A DNA stretch of 64,000 bases, taken from positions 1-64,000 of the forward strand of contig DUNO01000007.1 in the NCBI GenBank assembly GCA_012839295.1. The letters are read 5' to 3'. The notes under the pieces were generated by a model. The model was not told where the DNA came from, ran no database searches, and saw only the letters and a list, made by a program, of their open reading frames with translations. Below, piece after piece: positions 33,803 through 43,421 of this stretch. Origin of the DNA: Clostridiales bacterium (GTDB lineage Bacteria; Bacillota; Clostridia; Lachnospirales; Lachnospiraceae). Each line of letters starts with the position of its first letter. The first letter of the stretch is position 1. Both the position numbers and the translations under genes were made by a program.

Positions 33803-34186
33803 ATGAACGTAAAAGCTATCTTTTTCGATTTGGACGGTACTTTATATTTCAAGGGAAATGCAATAAAAGGTGCAGTAGAAACTGTCGATTATCTAAAATC
33901 TAAAGGATATATCTGCAGGTTTTTGACAAACACCGATTCAAAACAAACTTCGGAAATTTTAGATAGGGTGACCCACATGGGATTTCACATTAGTTTAGAT
34001 GAAATATTTACCCCTGTAACTGCTTCCGTTAAATTTCTGGAACGAAAAAAGATGCCTCAGTATATCCTTTTGTTATTTAGAGCCTTTGCAAGATCAGCTG
34101 CATCCGATATTCTCCAAGAACGTATTTTACATTCCATGCCCAAAACCTCCCGGTATATTTCTATTTTTTTCTGTCCCATAGCTTAA
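33803..34186 (+). pseudogene. Truncated HAD-family hydrolase (NagD/HAD-IIA type)
   Basis: The frame begins MNVKAIFFDLDGTLYFKGNA, with motif I (DLDGT), and has motif II in FLTNTDSKQT at about 46-55. The sequence is family-like to about residue 88 (EIFTPVTASVKFLERKK). After that it turns into unrelated sequence, which on the other strand is the start of an acetyltransferase gene. The catalytic Lys and Asp of motifs III/IV are therefore missing. The ribosome site AGGAGGGTTACC is intact. Confidence 0.75.
34057..34137 (-). pseudogene. N-terminal fragment of a GNAT acetyltransferase
   Basis: On the minus strand a 26-codon frame reads MECKIRSWRISDAADLAKAL then NNKRIY and stops. This is the usual start of RimJ/RimL-like acetyltransferases. 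It has a good ribosome site (GGGAGG, eight bases upstream). The gene is cut at the point where the HAD fragment on the plus strand is also cut, around 34,050-34,062. Confidence 0.6.
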
Positions 34187-34244
34187 AACCTTTACTGCCT
34201 AAAAAGTTGGAATTCCTTCGTTTTGTATAAGGTTTTATCTCCTA

Positions 34245-34766
34245 CTAAAGTTCTTTTGCTAATAATATCAGATGAAATCCTTTTTCATATACATTGGGCT
34301 GAATTCCGATTACCTTAAAGCCATAATCGAGCATCCATTTATAATCATCTCTGTCACAAGTAAGATTTTGAATTGCTTCAGGAATATTTTCAAGCTTTTG
34401 TCCGTGAATATTGAATCCGATAGAACTTATACCATTTCTAAATGTGAGGTATCCTTTCTTTTTTGCGTATTGTGAAGCTGTATCAATAAGTTCACCAAGC
34501 TTATGCTCCAATTTAAAAATACCATTATCATCAAACCCACTGCACTCAAGTTCAATTGTTCGATAGCCAATAAGCTCCCTGCAAAGTATCCAGCCCTTTG
34601 GATGCTCCTCATCCTCACCAAGATACCAGCCAACTGTTCTAATAGTTTCATCGGTGCCGCTCAATTGACCAAAGGCGCCATCATAATCCCACCACTCCGG
34701 CTTAATCGAACACATTAGTTGGGCAACTGCTGGAATACGTTCTTGGCTTAATTCAAAAACTCTCAT
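34245..34766 (-). CDS. Putative GNAT-like acetyltransferase
   Basis: A 173-residue protein starting MRVFELSQERIPAVAQLMCS, with AAAGGAG eight bases before the ATG at 34766. The pattern of a short first strand, an early helix, WILCRELIGYRTIELECSGF and a late KWMLDYGFKVIGIQPNVYE segment resembles the GNAT fold, but no clear acetyl-CoA loop (R-x-x-G-x-G/A) is visible. The family assignment is therefore tentative. It is AT-rich and lies upstream of the truncated acetyltransferase on the same strand. Confidence 0.5.
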   Translation of the reverse strand: MRVFELSQERIPAVAQLMCSIKPEWWDYDGAFGQLSGTDETIRTVGWYLGEDEEHPKGWILCRELIGYRTIELECSGFDDNGIFKLEHKLGELIDTASQYAKKKGYLTFRNGISSIGFNIHGQKLENIPEAIQNLTCDRDDYKWMLDYGFKVIGIQPNVYEKGFHLILLAKEL

Positions 34767-34823
34767 ATTGTCTACTCCTTTACAAATGACCTCCAAGCGG
34801 ATACATGGTAATATTATACATTG

Positions 34824-34875
34824 AATGTCTGCTTTAAATCAATAACTTTAATGTCTGCTTTAAATTAATAACTTT
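34824..34875. repeat. Tandem repeat, two 26-bp units
   Basis: Two adjacent copies of a 26-bp unit containing TGTCTGCTTTAAAT and AATAACTTT differ at one base. It lies upstream of the GNAT-like gene (34,245-34,766) in AT-rich sequence, where it may affect the promoter. Confidence 0.8.
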
Positions 34876-35006
34876 AATTGACTTACCGTCATTAGAAATA
34901 TATAATTAAAAAACAGCCCTTCATTATTGTATAAACAGGACTTTATCGAACAGTTTTGTACTACAGAATATTTATATCTGAAAAATAAATAAATGGAGGT
35001 AGTTAA

Positions 35007-35234
35007 GTGAAAAGAGCTATAAAAATAATTTTACTTATCATAGGAATCCTACTTATTCTGGCCTTTTTTATTACAATTGCTTATGATTACTATTTGATGA
35101 AAACCAGGATATTTGCGGTTCCTCTTGGAATTCAATTTACCATAATGTTGTCTAGTATACTATTTTTTATTCCTGGGGTTATCTGCCTGATTGCTGCCTA
35201 TTTTCTTAGAATTAGAAGAAGAGAAACAAATTAG
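35007..35234 (+). CDS. Small two-helix membrane protein
   Basis: A 75-residue protein with two membrane segments (IILLIIGILLILAFFITIAY and FTIMLSSILFFIPGVICLIAAYF) and a basic C-terminus RIRRRETN. The start is GTG at 35007, preceded by TGGAGGTAGTTAA. The family is not recognised. It may be a small membrane regulator or remnant; the clear ribosome site supports translation. Confidence 0.55.
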   Translation: MKRAIKIILLIIGILLILAFFITIAYDYYLMKTRIFAVPLGIQFTIMLSSILFFIPGVICLIAAYFLRIRRRETN

Positions 35235-35335
35235 ATATGATTGAAAAATGGGCATAAGACGAAGTTAATAACCACCAATTTATTCAATTGGAAATTAAGA
35301 ATTTGCACTAAAGACTATTGAAATGGAGATTGAGG

Positions 35336-35800
35336 ATGATAGAGATTCGTAAAGCAGATCAGACGGATAAAGAAACTTTTGAGAAGGTCATAAATTTAAG
35401 GTATGAGGTGTTGATGGCAGTTAACGGTTTGAAGTCTGACATATTCGACATGGATTTCAAAAAGACTACCAATGAATATTTACACTCTGGCAATCAGACT
35501 ACATTTTTCGCTACAGAGAATGGAGTCATGCTTGGTTGTGCAACGGTCTGCTATATCACGGTAATGCCAACCTATGATCATCCAACCGGAAAACGTGCCC
35601 ACGTCATGAATGTATATGTCAGGGAGGGATACCGCAACAGGGGTATTGCCCGGCAAATGATGAACGAAATTGTAAATGACGCAACCGAAAAAGGGATTAC
35701 ACATATCAGCCTGGATGCCACTGAGCAGGGGCGGCCTTTGTATGAAAAGATAGGCTTTAAATCAACTGGAGAGGGCATGGAAATGATTTTGGAGAAATAG
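35336..35800 (+). CDS. GNAT-family N-acetyltransferase
   Basis: A 154-residue acetyltransferase with the complete acetyl-CoA-binding motif: VMNVYVREGYRNRGIARQMM at about 85-104, followed by HISLDATEQGRPLYEKIGFK, the typical GNAT ending. The ATG at 35336 has GGAG seven bases before it. The substrate is unknown. It closes the AT-rich patch of small genes, and a hairpin follows before the convergent GH2 gene. Confidence 0.88.
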   Translation: MIEIRKADQTDKETFEKVINLRYEVLMAVNGLKSDIFDMDFKKTTNEYLHSGNQTTFFATENGVMLGCATVCYITVMPTYDHPTGKRAHVMNVYVREGYRNRGIARQMMNEIVNDATEKGITHISLDATEQGRPLYEKIGFKSTGEGMEMILEK

Positions 35801-35821
35801 CAGACTCGGTTTTGTCTAATA

Positions 35822-35861
35822 AAGGGGCACTTCAATTCAATGGCTATATTGGGTGCCCCTT
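35822..35861. terminator. Bidirectional terminator between GNAT and GH2 genes
   Basis: AAGGGGCAC and GTGCCCCTT form a perfect 9-bp stem around about 22 nt, with a small internal pairing. Short T-rich stretches follow on either strand. It stands between two convergent genes. Confidence 0.6.
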
Positions 35862-35935
35862 CTACTCATATAACTGGTCAACTCACCTATGCGGGTGGCT
35901 GTTCCTTTTCTAATTGCGTTCATTATTTAGTCTAT

Positions 35936-37690
35936 TTATCTTATACTTTCCGCAAGAATCATCCTGCGAATCCTATCAATGGGTACCTTAGGCCTTCGGT
36001 CGGAATATAATAATCCATTCGTTTCCTGTTCCACATCCGTTAATTGGGTATAGCAATATCCTTCCATATAATCAAGCTTTTCAATTGCCCTGCATAATTT
36101 TGATACTCTTTCTATAAACTCATTCTCATCGGAAGCCTTCTCATTGTATCCCCAGTTCTCATTTTCACCGTCTTCAAAGGCTACCCCGCCAAACTCCGAC
36201 ATGATCACCGGCTCTCCCCGATAGGAAAAGCCTTCCGCATATATCATTTTTCCGACTGCCGTCCAGGAAAATATCTTTTCTTTGTCCCGGTATTTTTCAT
36301 AAAGCACGGATCCATCGCTTTCATAGTCATGAACACCGAGGATATCACTTGTTACGCTTTCCCAGCCGTCATTCGTACTCACAATTCTGGACGAATCAAT
36401 TGCCTTCGTGGCATAATATAGGGACAGGGCAAAATTTTGCTGCTTTTTATCCCAGAGGATGTCACGTACTCCCCAGCTTTCATTCAGAGGAACCCAGGTA
36501 ATGATGCAGGGGTGATTATAATCCCTTAAAATCATCTCCTCATACTCCAGCTTCAAGGCTGCCATCCCGTCCTCCGTAAATTCATAATTGGAGGGCATTT
36601 CCTCCCATACCAGGATTCCCATACAGTCCGCCAGATACAAAAATGCAGGCACCTCTATTTTCTGATGCTTCCGCACTCCGTTAAATCCCATTTCCTTTAC
36701 CAGCGTGAGATCCTTCACCAGAGCCTGTACATCAGGCGGTGTAATTAAGCTTTCCTCCCAATAGCCCTGATCCAGGACCAGCCTCTGATATAAGGGAAAA
36801 TGGTTTAGCAGGATATGCTCCTTACAGCATTCTATCTTTCTCATTCCAAAATAAGAACCCACCTCGTCGCAAAGAAGCTCCCCCTCACGTAACGTAAGTT
36901 CCAAATCATACAGATCCGGATGCTCCGGGCTCCAAAGACGGATTAAATTATCGATGGGATCCGGGTTTTCTATGGAGATACAAAACCGGATATTTTGGGA
37001 ATCAGCACGCACACTTCCTTCCTTTACCAGGGCTCCCTCAAAGCGCACCTTCCATTCCAGCACACCCTCCGTAACAGCTTCCGATAATTTTGCCTTTACT
37101 TCCACCTGTTTTTTATCAATATCCGGTGTAATCAGGATACGCTCTATTTTTGTGGACTGTGTTGCTTCCAGCCAAACCGACTGCCAGATACCGGACGTAG
37201 CCGTATACCAACAGCGGTCTGTTTTTTCATTCCAATGCTGCTTTCCCCTTGGTTGGGCGATATCGTAAGCATCTTCACAAAATACAGTGATGGTGGCTTC
37301 TTTATTGATATAAGGTGTTATTTCAAAAGCAAATGAAGTGTGTCCCCCCTTATGTCCGCCGGCATAATTTCCATTCACCCAAACCATGGCCTTATAATCC
37401 ACTGCACCAAAGTTCAGCCAGATCCGCTTACCCTCCATACCTTCGGGCAATACAATTTTCTTTTGGTACCAGATATAAGGATGCCTTGCTGTATCATGGA
37501 TCCTGCTCAGCTTGCTTTGATAGCAAAAGGGAACCTGGATTGTTTTATCAAAGGAATGGCCCTGAAACCATGCTTCCTTTCTTCCTCTGTCCTCATCATC
37601 AAAAGAAAACTCCCATTCTCCATTTAAATCGTACCAATTCTCTCTATAAAAATCAGGTCTTGGACTGTTTAGTTTTTTTTCGTCAATCAT
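35936..37690 (-). CDS. GH2 family beta-glycosidase (galactosidase/glucuronidase type)
   Basis: A 584-residue GH2 enzyme: sugar-binding jelly roll (about 20-190, WYDLNGEWEFSFDDEDRG onward), immunoglobulin-like domain, then TIM barrel. The acid/base glutamate lies in ITWVPLNESWGV and the nucleophile glutamate in EPVIMSEFGG. There is no signal peptide, so it acts on imported oligosaccharides. Specificity (galactoside, glucuronide or other) cannot be told from sequence. It follows the large GH2 gene by 15 nt and is the last gene of the operon. Confidence 0.9.
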   Translation of the reverse strand: MIDEKKLNSPRPDFYRENWYDLNGEWEFSFDDEDRGRKEAWFQGHSFDKTIQVPFCYQSKLSRIHDTARHPYIWYQKKIVLPEGMEGKRIWLNFGAVDYKAMVWVNGNYAGGHKGGHTSFAFEITPYINKEATITVFCEDAYDIAQPRGKQHWNEKTDRCWYTATSGIWQSVWLEATQSTKIERILITPDIDKKQVEVKAKLSEAVTEGVLEWKVRFEGALVKEGSVRADSQNIRFCISIENPDPIDNLIRLWSPEHPDLYDLELTLREGELLCDEVGSYFGMRKIECCKEHILLNHFPLYQRLVLDQGYWEESLITPPDVQALVKDLTLVKEMGFNGVRKHQKIEVPAFLYLADCMGILVWEEMPSNYEFTEDGMAALKLEYEEMILRDYNHPCIITWVPLNESWGVRDILWDKKQQNFALSLYYATKAIDSSRIVSTNDGWESVTSDILGVHDYESDGSVLYEKYRDKEKIFSWTAVGKMIYAEGFSYRGEPVIMSEFGGVAFEDGENENWGYNEKASDENEFIERVSKLCRAIEKLDYMEGYCYTQLTDVEQETNGLLYSDRRPKVPIDRIRRMILAESIR

Positions 37691-37705
37691 CTGCTTTCTC
37701 CCTCA

Positions 37706-40700
37706 TTATTTCAGTAAAATCATCGGATTACATCCGTGGCTGCCCATTCTGTTGCCGTATATCGTGATTCCCTTTTCAGATGCCTCCAGTTTCACGGTTA
37801 CATATCCCGCCCTTTTTATTTTCATCATAACAGGATCCGGAAGCTCAACCTCTATCCGGCTGCCATATCCGTAAGTACCGGTCTGCGCATATCTGGAAAT
37901 ACGTTCTTTCCCGGAACCACTATTGGAAAAAAGCGCCCTTCTGTCGCAGGACTGGCCTTTTATGCTTATAGTACCGATCCGTTCCTCCTGGATATAAAGC
38001 TCTACAAAGCTATCCTCCAGCCTTTCATCCGTTTCTCTGGTCCCCTCGATACAAATGCAGTCGGATACCTCCATCACCAGGATGGCCTTTTCAAACCCTT
38101 CCGCCATACATGGAAGCTCATACACGATACTTCCCCTGCCATAACCCCATATTGCATTGCGGATCTGGTTTTCATAAACTCCGCTGTAGTAAAACCCTTC
38201 CCTCCGTACAATATCGGAAGGTTTTAATTCGATGCTGTTTCGATGGATCCTGCACTCCGGTACCGGTTTCTTTTCCGGGAAAATCTCCAATTGAATATAG
38301 GTGCATGCCAGCTCCTCCTGCCCATGAAGCAATTCCACAAATAAATATCCTCCCTTAAATCCTGCCGGTGCCTTGAATTCTATTGTTTTAAACAGCAGGG
38401 GCTTCTCCGTCTCCACTGTGCCCTGCTCCATTCCCTGCAGCGGTGTTTCTTTATAATATCCCTGTTCATCAATCCCTGTGAATTTCCATACAATTTCCAC
38501 CGCTTCCCGGTCAGATAATCCTTCTCTCCAGAGGCTGACATATACCGGAATTGAAAGCTCCTCCCTCTCCTGTACCTTTGACAGGAACGGATAATCCAGA
38601 TAGAGCAGGTTTTCGCTATTAGCCATTTCATAAGATGCCTTGGTAAAATCCTCTTTTACAAACCCAAAATCCCGCCTGATCCGGCCTGCGGTAAAGGGGC
38701 TGGTATCTTCATTTTCCTGGGACGCAATATTCATCCTGATGTATCCTGCAATCTTCGGGAACATCCTAACCAGCTCTTCCTGCTTATCCGTATGGACAAA
38801 TTCACTGATTAAAACAGGCTGCCCATTCTGCACTTCCTCACCGGTAAAGTTAAGATTTTTTAAATCCTGGGAGCAATTACGCTGCAGCAAATCCCTGATA
38901 CTTTCATTTTGAAGTAATTCCCTGTTCTTCCAATGGAAAAAATTAAAATGTGATCCCTTATAATTTTGCTCGGCCAACCGGCCAAAGAACTCCCTTGCAT
39001 CCTCAAACCCGCCGGGATAGGCATGATGGTCAATCACCTGGGTCTGTGCCGTCTTTCCATAGCCCGAGTTATCAATCACCAGTACCTGTTTTTGGTTTTC
39101 CTTGTAATAGCTTGCATATTCCCTGATTAAATTTTGTCCTAAGGGATCATCCCAGGGGCTCTTCTCATGATCTCCGGTTATCCCCCAGGACTCATTAAAG
39201 ATGGAGCACAGAACAACAGAAGCATGATAATTATGCTTCCTTATCATCTGTTTCAGCTCCCGCCGGAACATACTTTGCCAGTGGCGGTCCTCTGCCACCC
39301 CGTAAAAGTTCGAAGGAGTTTCATCCCAAACCAGCATACCCTTCTCATCGCACAGATCATACCAGTCTGTCTCATTATCCTTGATATGCATCCGGATTAA
39401 ATTATAGCCGCATTCCTCCGCAGCCAGGATATCATATTCGGCAGAACCCGGTGTCCTGCCCCGGAGCTTCGGATAGGTATAGATCCCCCAGGGATTATAG
39501 CCCTGATCCATTACCCCTCTGATATAGGTCTTCCGGTCATTTATGGTGATGTATTTACCGCCCAGATCATCCTCAGAGGAAATACCCACCTTACGGATCC
39601 CCAGCTTCCTCGTAAATTCTATCCGATCCTCTCCGTCTCCCATCCTGGCAGAGATTTGATACTGGTACGGATCCTTTGTGGTCCAGCGCCTGGTACTTTC
39701 AAGAATATAGGCGGCCTTACCTTCCAGCTTCCCCGTCCCTTGGTTAATTTCCGGCAGAACCCGGGCTATTTTTCTATCCTCTATATATAAATCGAATCCT
39801 TTATCCAATTCTATTTTCCAGGCAAAAGCTTCCCTGATAAAAAACTTCGGTTCTTCTGCAGCAAATTCAATCTCATTTTCACCCTCCTCCAGAGAGCAGT
39901 AAAATTCCTTCTTATCATAATAATCCCTATGAACCGCATCAAATGGCAGCCGCATTCCCGTGGCAATTCCATTAATTAAAATTCCGCAATCCGTTTCATA
40001 TTCCGTAACATAATCCACAATAATTTTATAATATCCCGGAGCTTCTGTCCGAAGGGCTATCCTGTTTTTTACCGGTTTAATATTTACACAGCTGCTGCCG
40101 GCAGCGCTCACCTCAAGATGAAGCCCCAGCTTTGTCTCTTCTTCGCTTATGAAGTCATAATTAACAAAAAGGTCTGTTACCGTTAACTTCCTTTTCTCCT
40201 GAAGCCACACATTCTGCCAGATTCCCGGCGAATCCGTAAACCAGAAGCCTTGCTTTCCCGAGCATGCCTGGTGGTTGCCATGCTCATACTCCACCTTCAC
40301 CGTAAGCACATATTCCCTGCCCGGCACCAGTTTGCCTAGGGGAAAAGCGTAGGGATGATAAGAATCCGTCGTACAGCCGATCTGGTTTCCGTCCAGCCAG
40401 ACCCTCGCAAGCCCTGAGATTGCTGCAAACACCAATTCCACCTCATTTGCAGCCTCCCCCTCACTCAGGCAGACCGTCCTTTGGTACCAGCCGGTTTCCC
40501 CTGTTTCCTTTGCAGTACAGGTAAATGCATTCGCCTGATGCAAGGAATAATCATCCTGCAATTTTTCTTCCCCGAACGCCTTTAATGACTGCCAGGAGAA
40601 AGGAACCCGGATACATTTTGAAAATTCATGCTTTCCCTTGAGATACCATCTTTCCTCCTCACCTGCATGATATTTGTCAAAATCAAACCTCCAGATACCG

Positions 40701-41593
40701 TTTAGCCCGATAAACCTCTGGTTGCTTTTTAAATTCTTTTGGGGGATATTCTCCCGCTCTGATTCTATGTCCGAAAAATCCAGCTGGATCATTTTCGCGG
40801 ATCCGTCATGGATCTCATCAAAGGCAAGAAACTCCTTCCCTTCCATGCCATAAACAAAGGAATGACTTCCTAAGGGCAGCTGCTTTACCACAAACCTCCC
40901 TTCTTCATCGGTCTTGGCCCAGGTTTCAAATTCACCCATTGCATGCACATATACATCCGGAATCCCAAGCTTCGTAACCGGATCGATGCAGACGCCTGTA
41001 AAATCGTAGCAGCCGGCGATACCTTCTGCAAGATAACCCTTGAATACGCTCTCGGCCTTCGGCTTTTCCCCCGATTCATTCAGTGCCTTTACGATCAACC
41101 TGGCACTCGTATCCCTGATTTGAAATGGCAGGGCAAGATTCCTGATTCTAATCACTTCACTGCCATTCAGGAGCACCGTTAATTTATTTTTCTTTTTTAT
41201 AAACCCAATCAGAAAGGAAGCTTCCAGGCAGGTCTCTTTGGAAGCTATTTCATAATATCTTTTCGCCCCCTCCATACGGAAGGTATCGCCCTGGGGCACT
41301 CCATTGGGCACCCGGACGGACAGGCCTTTTTTATCGGCGGTCACCAGCAGGTAATCCCTATAACAGCCATCACCAAAATAGAGGCCGATTCCAACCCCTG
41401 CCCCCAGGCTGCTGACCCGGGTCTGGAAGGAGGCGTCTTCCCCATTCACATAAAACCGTGAAATGAGCGCATGTCCGTCCCTGCATCTGTCGTACTCACA
41501 AAGATGAAGACCATCAGGAGCCATCTCTGCATATAGATCTGCAGGGCTGTTCATATTAAGAAAATTCCAGTCTTGCTCGCGGTAATCTTTCAT
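37706..41593 (-). CDS. Large multidomain GH2 family glycosidase
   Basis: A 1295-residue intracellular protein. Residues 1-170 look like a concanavalin-type beta-sandwich. About 190-260 is a carboxypeptidase-regulatory-like beta domain (GVCIDPVTKLGIPDVYVHA). About 290-470 is the GH2 sugar-binding domain (GLNGIWRFDFDKYHAGEE), and about 500-600 an inserted beta-rich module. The TIM barrel carries acid/base Glu801 (SIFNESWG) and nucleophile Glu931 (VLISEFVH). The last ~200 residues are further beta modules. No signal peptide is present, unusual for an enzyme with so many accessory domains. The ATG has GGGAAG upstream. It lies between the binding-protein gene and the small GH2 gene. Confidence 0.85.
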   Translation of the reverse strand: MKDYREQDWNFLNMNSPADLYAEMAPDGLHLCEYDRCRDGHALISRFYVNGEDASFQTRVSSLGAGVGIGLYFGDGCYRDYLLVTADKKGLSVRVPNGVPQGDTFRMEGAKRYYEIASKETCLEASFLIGFIKKKNKLTVLLNGSEVIRIRNLALPFQIRDTSARLIVKALNESGEKPKAESVFKGYLAEGIAGCYDFTGVCIDPVTKLGIPDVYVHAMGEFETWAKTDEEGRFVVKQLPLGSHSFVYGMEGKEFLAFDEIHDGSAKMIQLDFSDIESERENIPQKNLKSNQRFIGLNGIWRFDFDKYHAGEEERWYLKGKHEFSKCIRVPFSWQSLKAFGEEKLQDDYSLHQANAFTCTAKETGETGWYQRTVCLSEGEAANEVELVFAAISGLARVWLDGNQIGCTTDSYHPYAFPLGKLVPGREYVLTVKVEYEHGNHQACSGKQGFWFTDSPGIWQNVWLQEKRKLTVTDLFVNYDFISEEETKLGLHLEVSAAGSSCVNIKPVKNRIALRTEAPGYYKIIVDYVTEYETDCGILINGIATGMRLPFDAVHRDYYDKKEFYCSLEEGENEIEFAAEEPKFFIREAFAWKIELDKGFDLYIEDRKIARVLPEINQGTGKLEGKAAYILESTRRWTTKDPYQYQISARMGDGEDRIEFTRKLGIRKVGISSEDDLGGKYITINDRKTYIRGVMDQGYNPWGIYTYPKLRGRTPGSAEYDILAAEECGYNLIRMHIKDNETDWYDLCDEKGMLVWDETPSNFYGVAEDRHWQSMFRRELKQMIRKHNYHASVVLCSIFNESWGITGDHEKSPWDDPLGQNLIREYASYYKENQKQVLVIDNSGYGKTAQTQVIDHHAYPGGFEDAREFFGRLAEQNYKGSHFNFFHWKNRELLQNESIRDLLQRNCSQDLKNLNFTGEEVQNGQPVLISEFVHTDKQEELVRMFPKIAGYIRMNIASQENEDTSPFTAGRIRRDFGFVKEDFTKASYEMANSENLLYLDYPFLSKVQEREELSIPVYVSLWREGLSDREAVEIVWKFTGIDEQGYYKETPLQGMEQGTVETEKPLLFKTIEFKAPAGFKGGYLFVELLHGQEELACTYIQLEIFPEKKPVPECRIHRNSIELKPSDIVRREGFYYSGVYENQIRNAIWGYGRGSIVYELPCMAEGFEKAILVMEVSDCICIEGTRETDERLEDSFVELYIQEERIGTISIKGQSCDRRALFSNSGSGKERISRYAQTGTYGYGSRIEVELPDPVMMKIKRAGYVTVKLEASEKGITIYGNRMGSHGCNPMILLK

Positions 41594-41633
41594 ATTGCTT
41601 CCCTTTCATTATACAACAGGCCCGGCACATAAC

Positions 41634-41691
41634 ATTGATTTTGCATGCCATCTGCGCACATCCAGCATCGCCTATGGCATACAAAACCAAT
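41634..41691 (-). promoter_or_regulatory. Long intercistronic hairpin between the binding-protein and GH2 genes
   Basis: Arms of about 18 bp (ATTGATTTTGCATGCCAT against ATGGCATACAAAACCAAT) enclose about 22 nt; further pairing AACATT/AATGTT lies outside. No U-run follows. It is placed where such hairpins often stabilise the binding-protein message relative to the enzyme genes. Confidence 0.6.
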
Positions 41692-41742
41692 GAAATGTTC
41701 CTTAAGTAATTGTTATCCAATAATTGTCATCTCACTGAAACC

Positions 41743-43170
41743 CTACTGTAAGGCTCCTTCTATTTCCTTTTGAAACTCCGCTTCCATATCCGCCAGCGCC
41801 TTCTCCGGTGTAACATTGCCGTTCATTGCCTCCTGGATATGAAGCTCCATCACATCGTTTAATTTCGAGGATACATAAGGTATGTCAACATCCGCCAGCG
41901 TCTTTGCATATTTTAATGATTCCATCAGGGCATCATATAAGGCACTGGACTTGCTTACTTCATCAATGGCATAGGTAGAGGTTCTGCAGGGATCCATTGT
42001 ATTTTCAATCTTTAATAATTCCCCGTCCTTTGATGTAATAAATTCTACGAACTTCCAGGCAAGCTCTTTATTTTTGCTTCCGGCTGAGATTCCTACTCCC
42101 CATCCGCCAAGTACCGGTGTCGCGCCGGGTGCCATAGCTACCCCGATTTTATCCTTGACGGCTGAGCCGTCGGCCTGGCAGGTATTCCATAAACCGGGCC
42201 ATTGCTCCATCATGGCTGCATTGCCATTTGCAAAGAACTGGTTTGCTTCATCCCATCCCATCTGCATCCATTCCTTCGGGGCATATTTCTGTAATTCCAA
42301 TACTCTGTTCAGCGCATCAATTCCCTCCTGGTTGTTCATATTCGGCTGTAAACTCTCGTTCACGTCATCTCCGCCCCGGTTGATAAACAGCAATCTGGTA
42401 CAGCCCTTCATCATGTTGGTTGAATAACCGTAATCCACAGGAGAATCCGGGTTTGCTGATTTTGTAAAGAATCCCGCAACTTCCATCAGCTCTTCATTGG
42501 TCTTTGGAACCTCCAGATCCCTGCCGTATTTTTCCTTAAAGGAGGCTTTTACTGCTTCGTCCTCAAACAGGTCTTTTCTATAGAATAATAATTCTACGTC
42601 CGGTTTATAAGGAATTGCATATAAACTTCCCTGGTACATCCCATAGGTTTCAAACAAGGCCGGTATAAAATCACCCGTGTCGTAGGAAGCACCGGCATAC
42701 TGGTCAATCATCGGCTGTAGCGGCTCAATCTTCTGGGATGCGGCAAAGCTGTGCAGGAATGCAATTGGTGCCAGCACTATGTCATATCTTTTTGTATTGT
42801 TTAAGTCCAGCTGCAGCTTGTCTGTAAATTGCTCCCCGGGCACAGATTCAACTATAACATCCGCTCCTGTCAGCTCTTCAAAAATAGGAACCACATCATT
42901 AATTGCTTTTTCAAAATCGCCTGACATAACCGGCACTACGATGCTTTGGCCTTCGTATTGCTTACTCAGGGTTCCGTCTAAGCTTAAATTTGTTAATTCT
43001 TTTCCGTATTTAACAATTGTTCCATTCTCATTTTCCTGTGCATCATTCTCTTTTGGCTGGCTGGTAACCGTATCCTCCGGCTTTGTTTCATCCGTAAGCG
43101 CTACCTTGCACCCTGCCAGCATCGTTACTGCCATCACCAAACACATACCCATTGTAATCAGTTTTTTCAT
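41743..43170 (-). CDS. Sugar ABC transporter substrate-binding lipoprotein
   Basis: A 475-residue CUT1 binding protein with lipoprotein signal (KKLITMGMCLVMAVTMLAGC, cysteine at position 21). The mature part has the usual VVPVMSGDFEKAINDVVPIF, then YDIVLAPIAFLHSF and GGWGVGISAGSKNKELAWKF. The start at 43170 has AAGGAGAGG upstream, so the frame from 43188 is too long. It is encoded after the two permeases and before the GH2 enzymes, and should bind the oligosaccharide those enzymes cleave. Confidence 0.9.
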   Translation of the reverse strand: MKKLITMGMCLVMAVTMLAGCKVALTDETKPEDTVTSQPKENDAQENENGTIVKYGKELTNLSLDGTLSKQYEGQSIVVPVMSGDFEKAINDVVPIFEELTGADVIVESVPGEQFTDKLQLDLNNTKRYDIVLAPIAFLHSFAASQKIEPLQPMIDQYAGASYDTGDFIPALFETYGMYQGSLYAIPYKPDVELLFYRKDLFEDEAVKASFKEKYGRDLEVPKTNEELMEVAGFFTKSANPDSPVDYGYSTNMMKGCTRLLFINRGGDDVNESLQPNMNNQEGIDALNRVLELQKYAPKEWMQMGWDEANQFFANGNAAMMEQWPGLWNTCQADGSAVKDKIGVAMAPGATPVLGGWGVGISAGSKNKELAWKFVEFITSKDGELLKIENTMDPCRTSTYAIDEVSKSSALYDALMESLKYAKTLADVDIPYVSSKLNDVMELHIQEAMNGNVTPEKALADMEAEFQKEIEGALQ

Positions 43171-43421
43171 AATACCTCTCCTTTTCATTTTTTACCTTGT
43201 TTTTGTGCTGATTTTTACACATCCCAGGTTTGTGTCTGCATTGCGCCCACAAGCCTGCCGGAGCCGTTTTAAAATAACAGCCCCTTTCCTCCTTCATTTG
43301 TTTTGGTTCTTAAGAACCGCTGCGATTATAACTTTTGCAGGTTATTTTGCTGTTTATCCAAACTTCACAGTATCAAAGCTGAAACATTATCTGATAATAT
43401 CTGCTGTGAAGATCCGGTTCC

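Noticed and set aside
34824-34875. CRISPR-like repeat
   Set aside because: Two adjacent 26-bp units without spacers; a plain tandem duplication.
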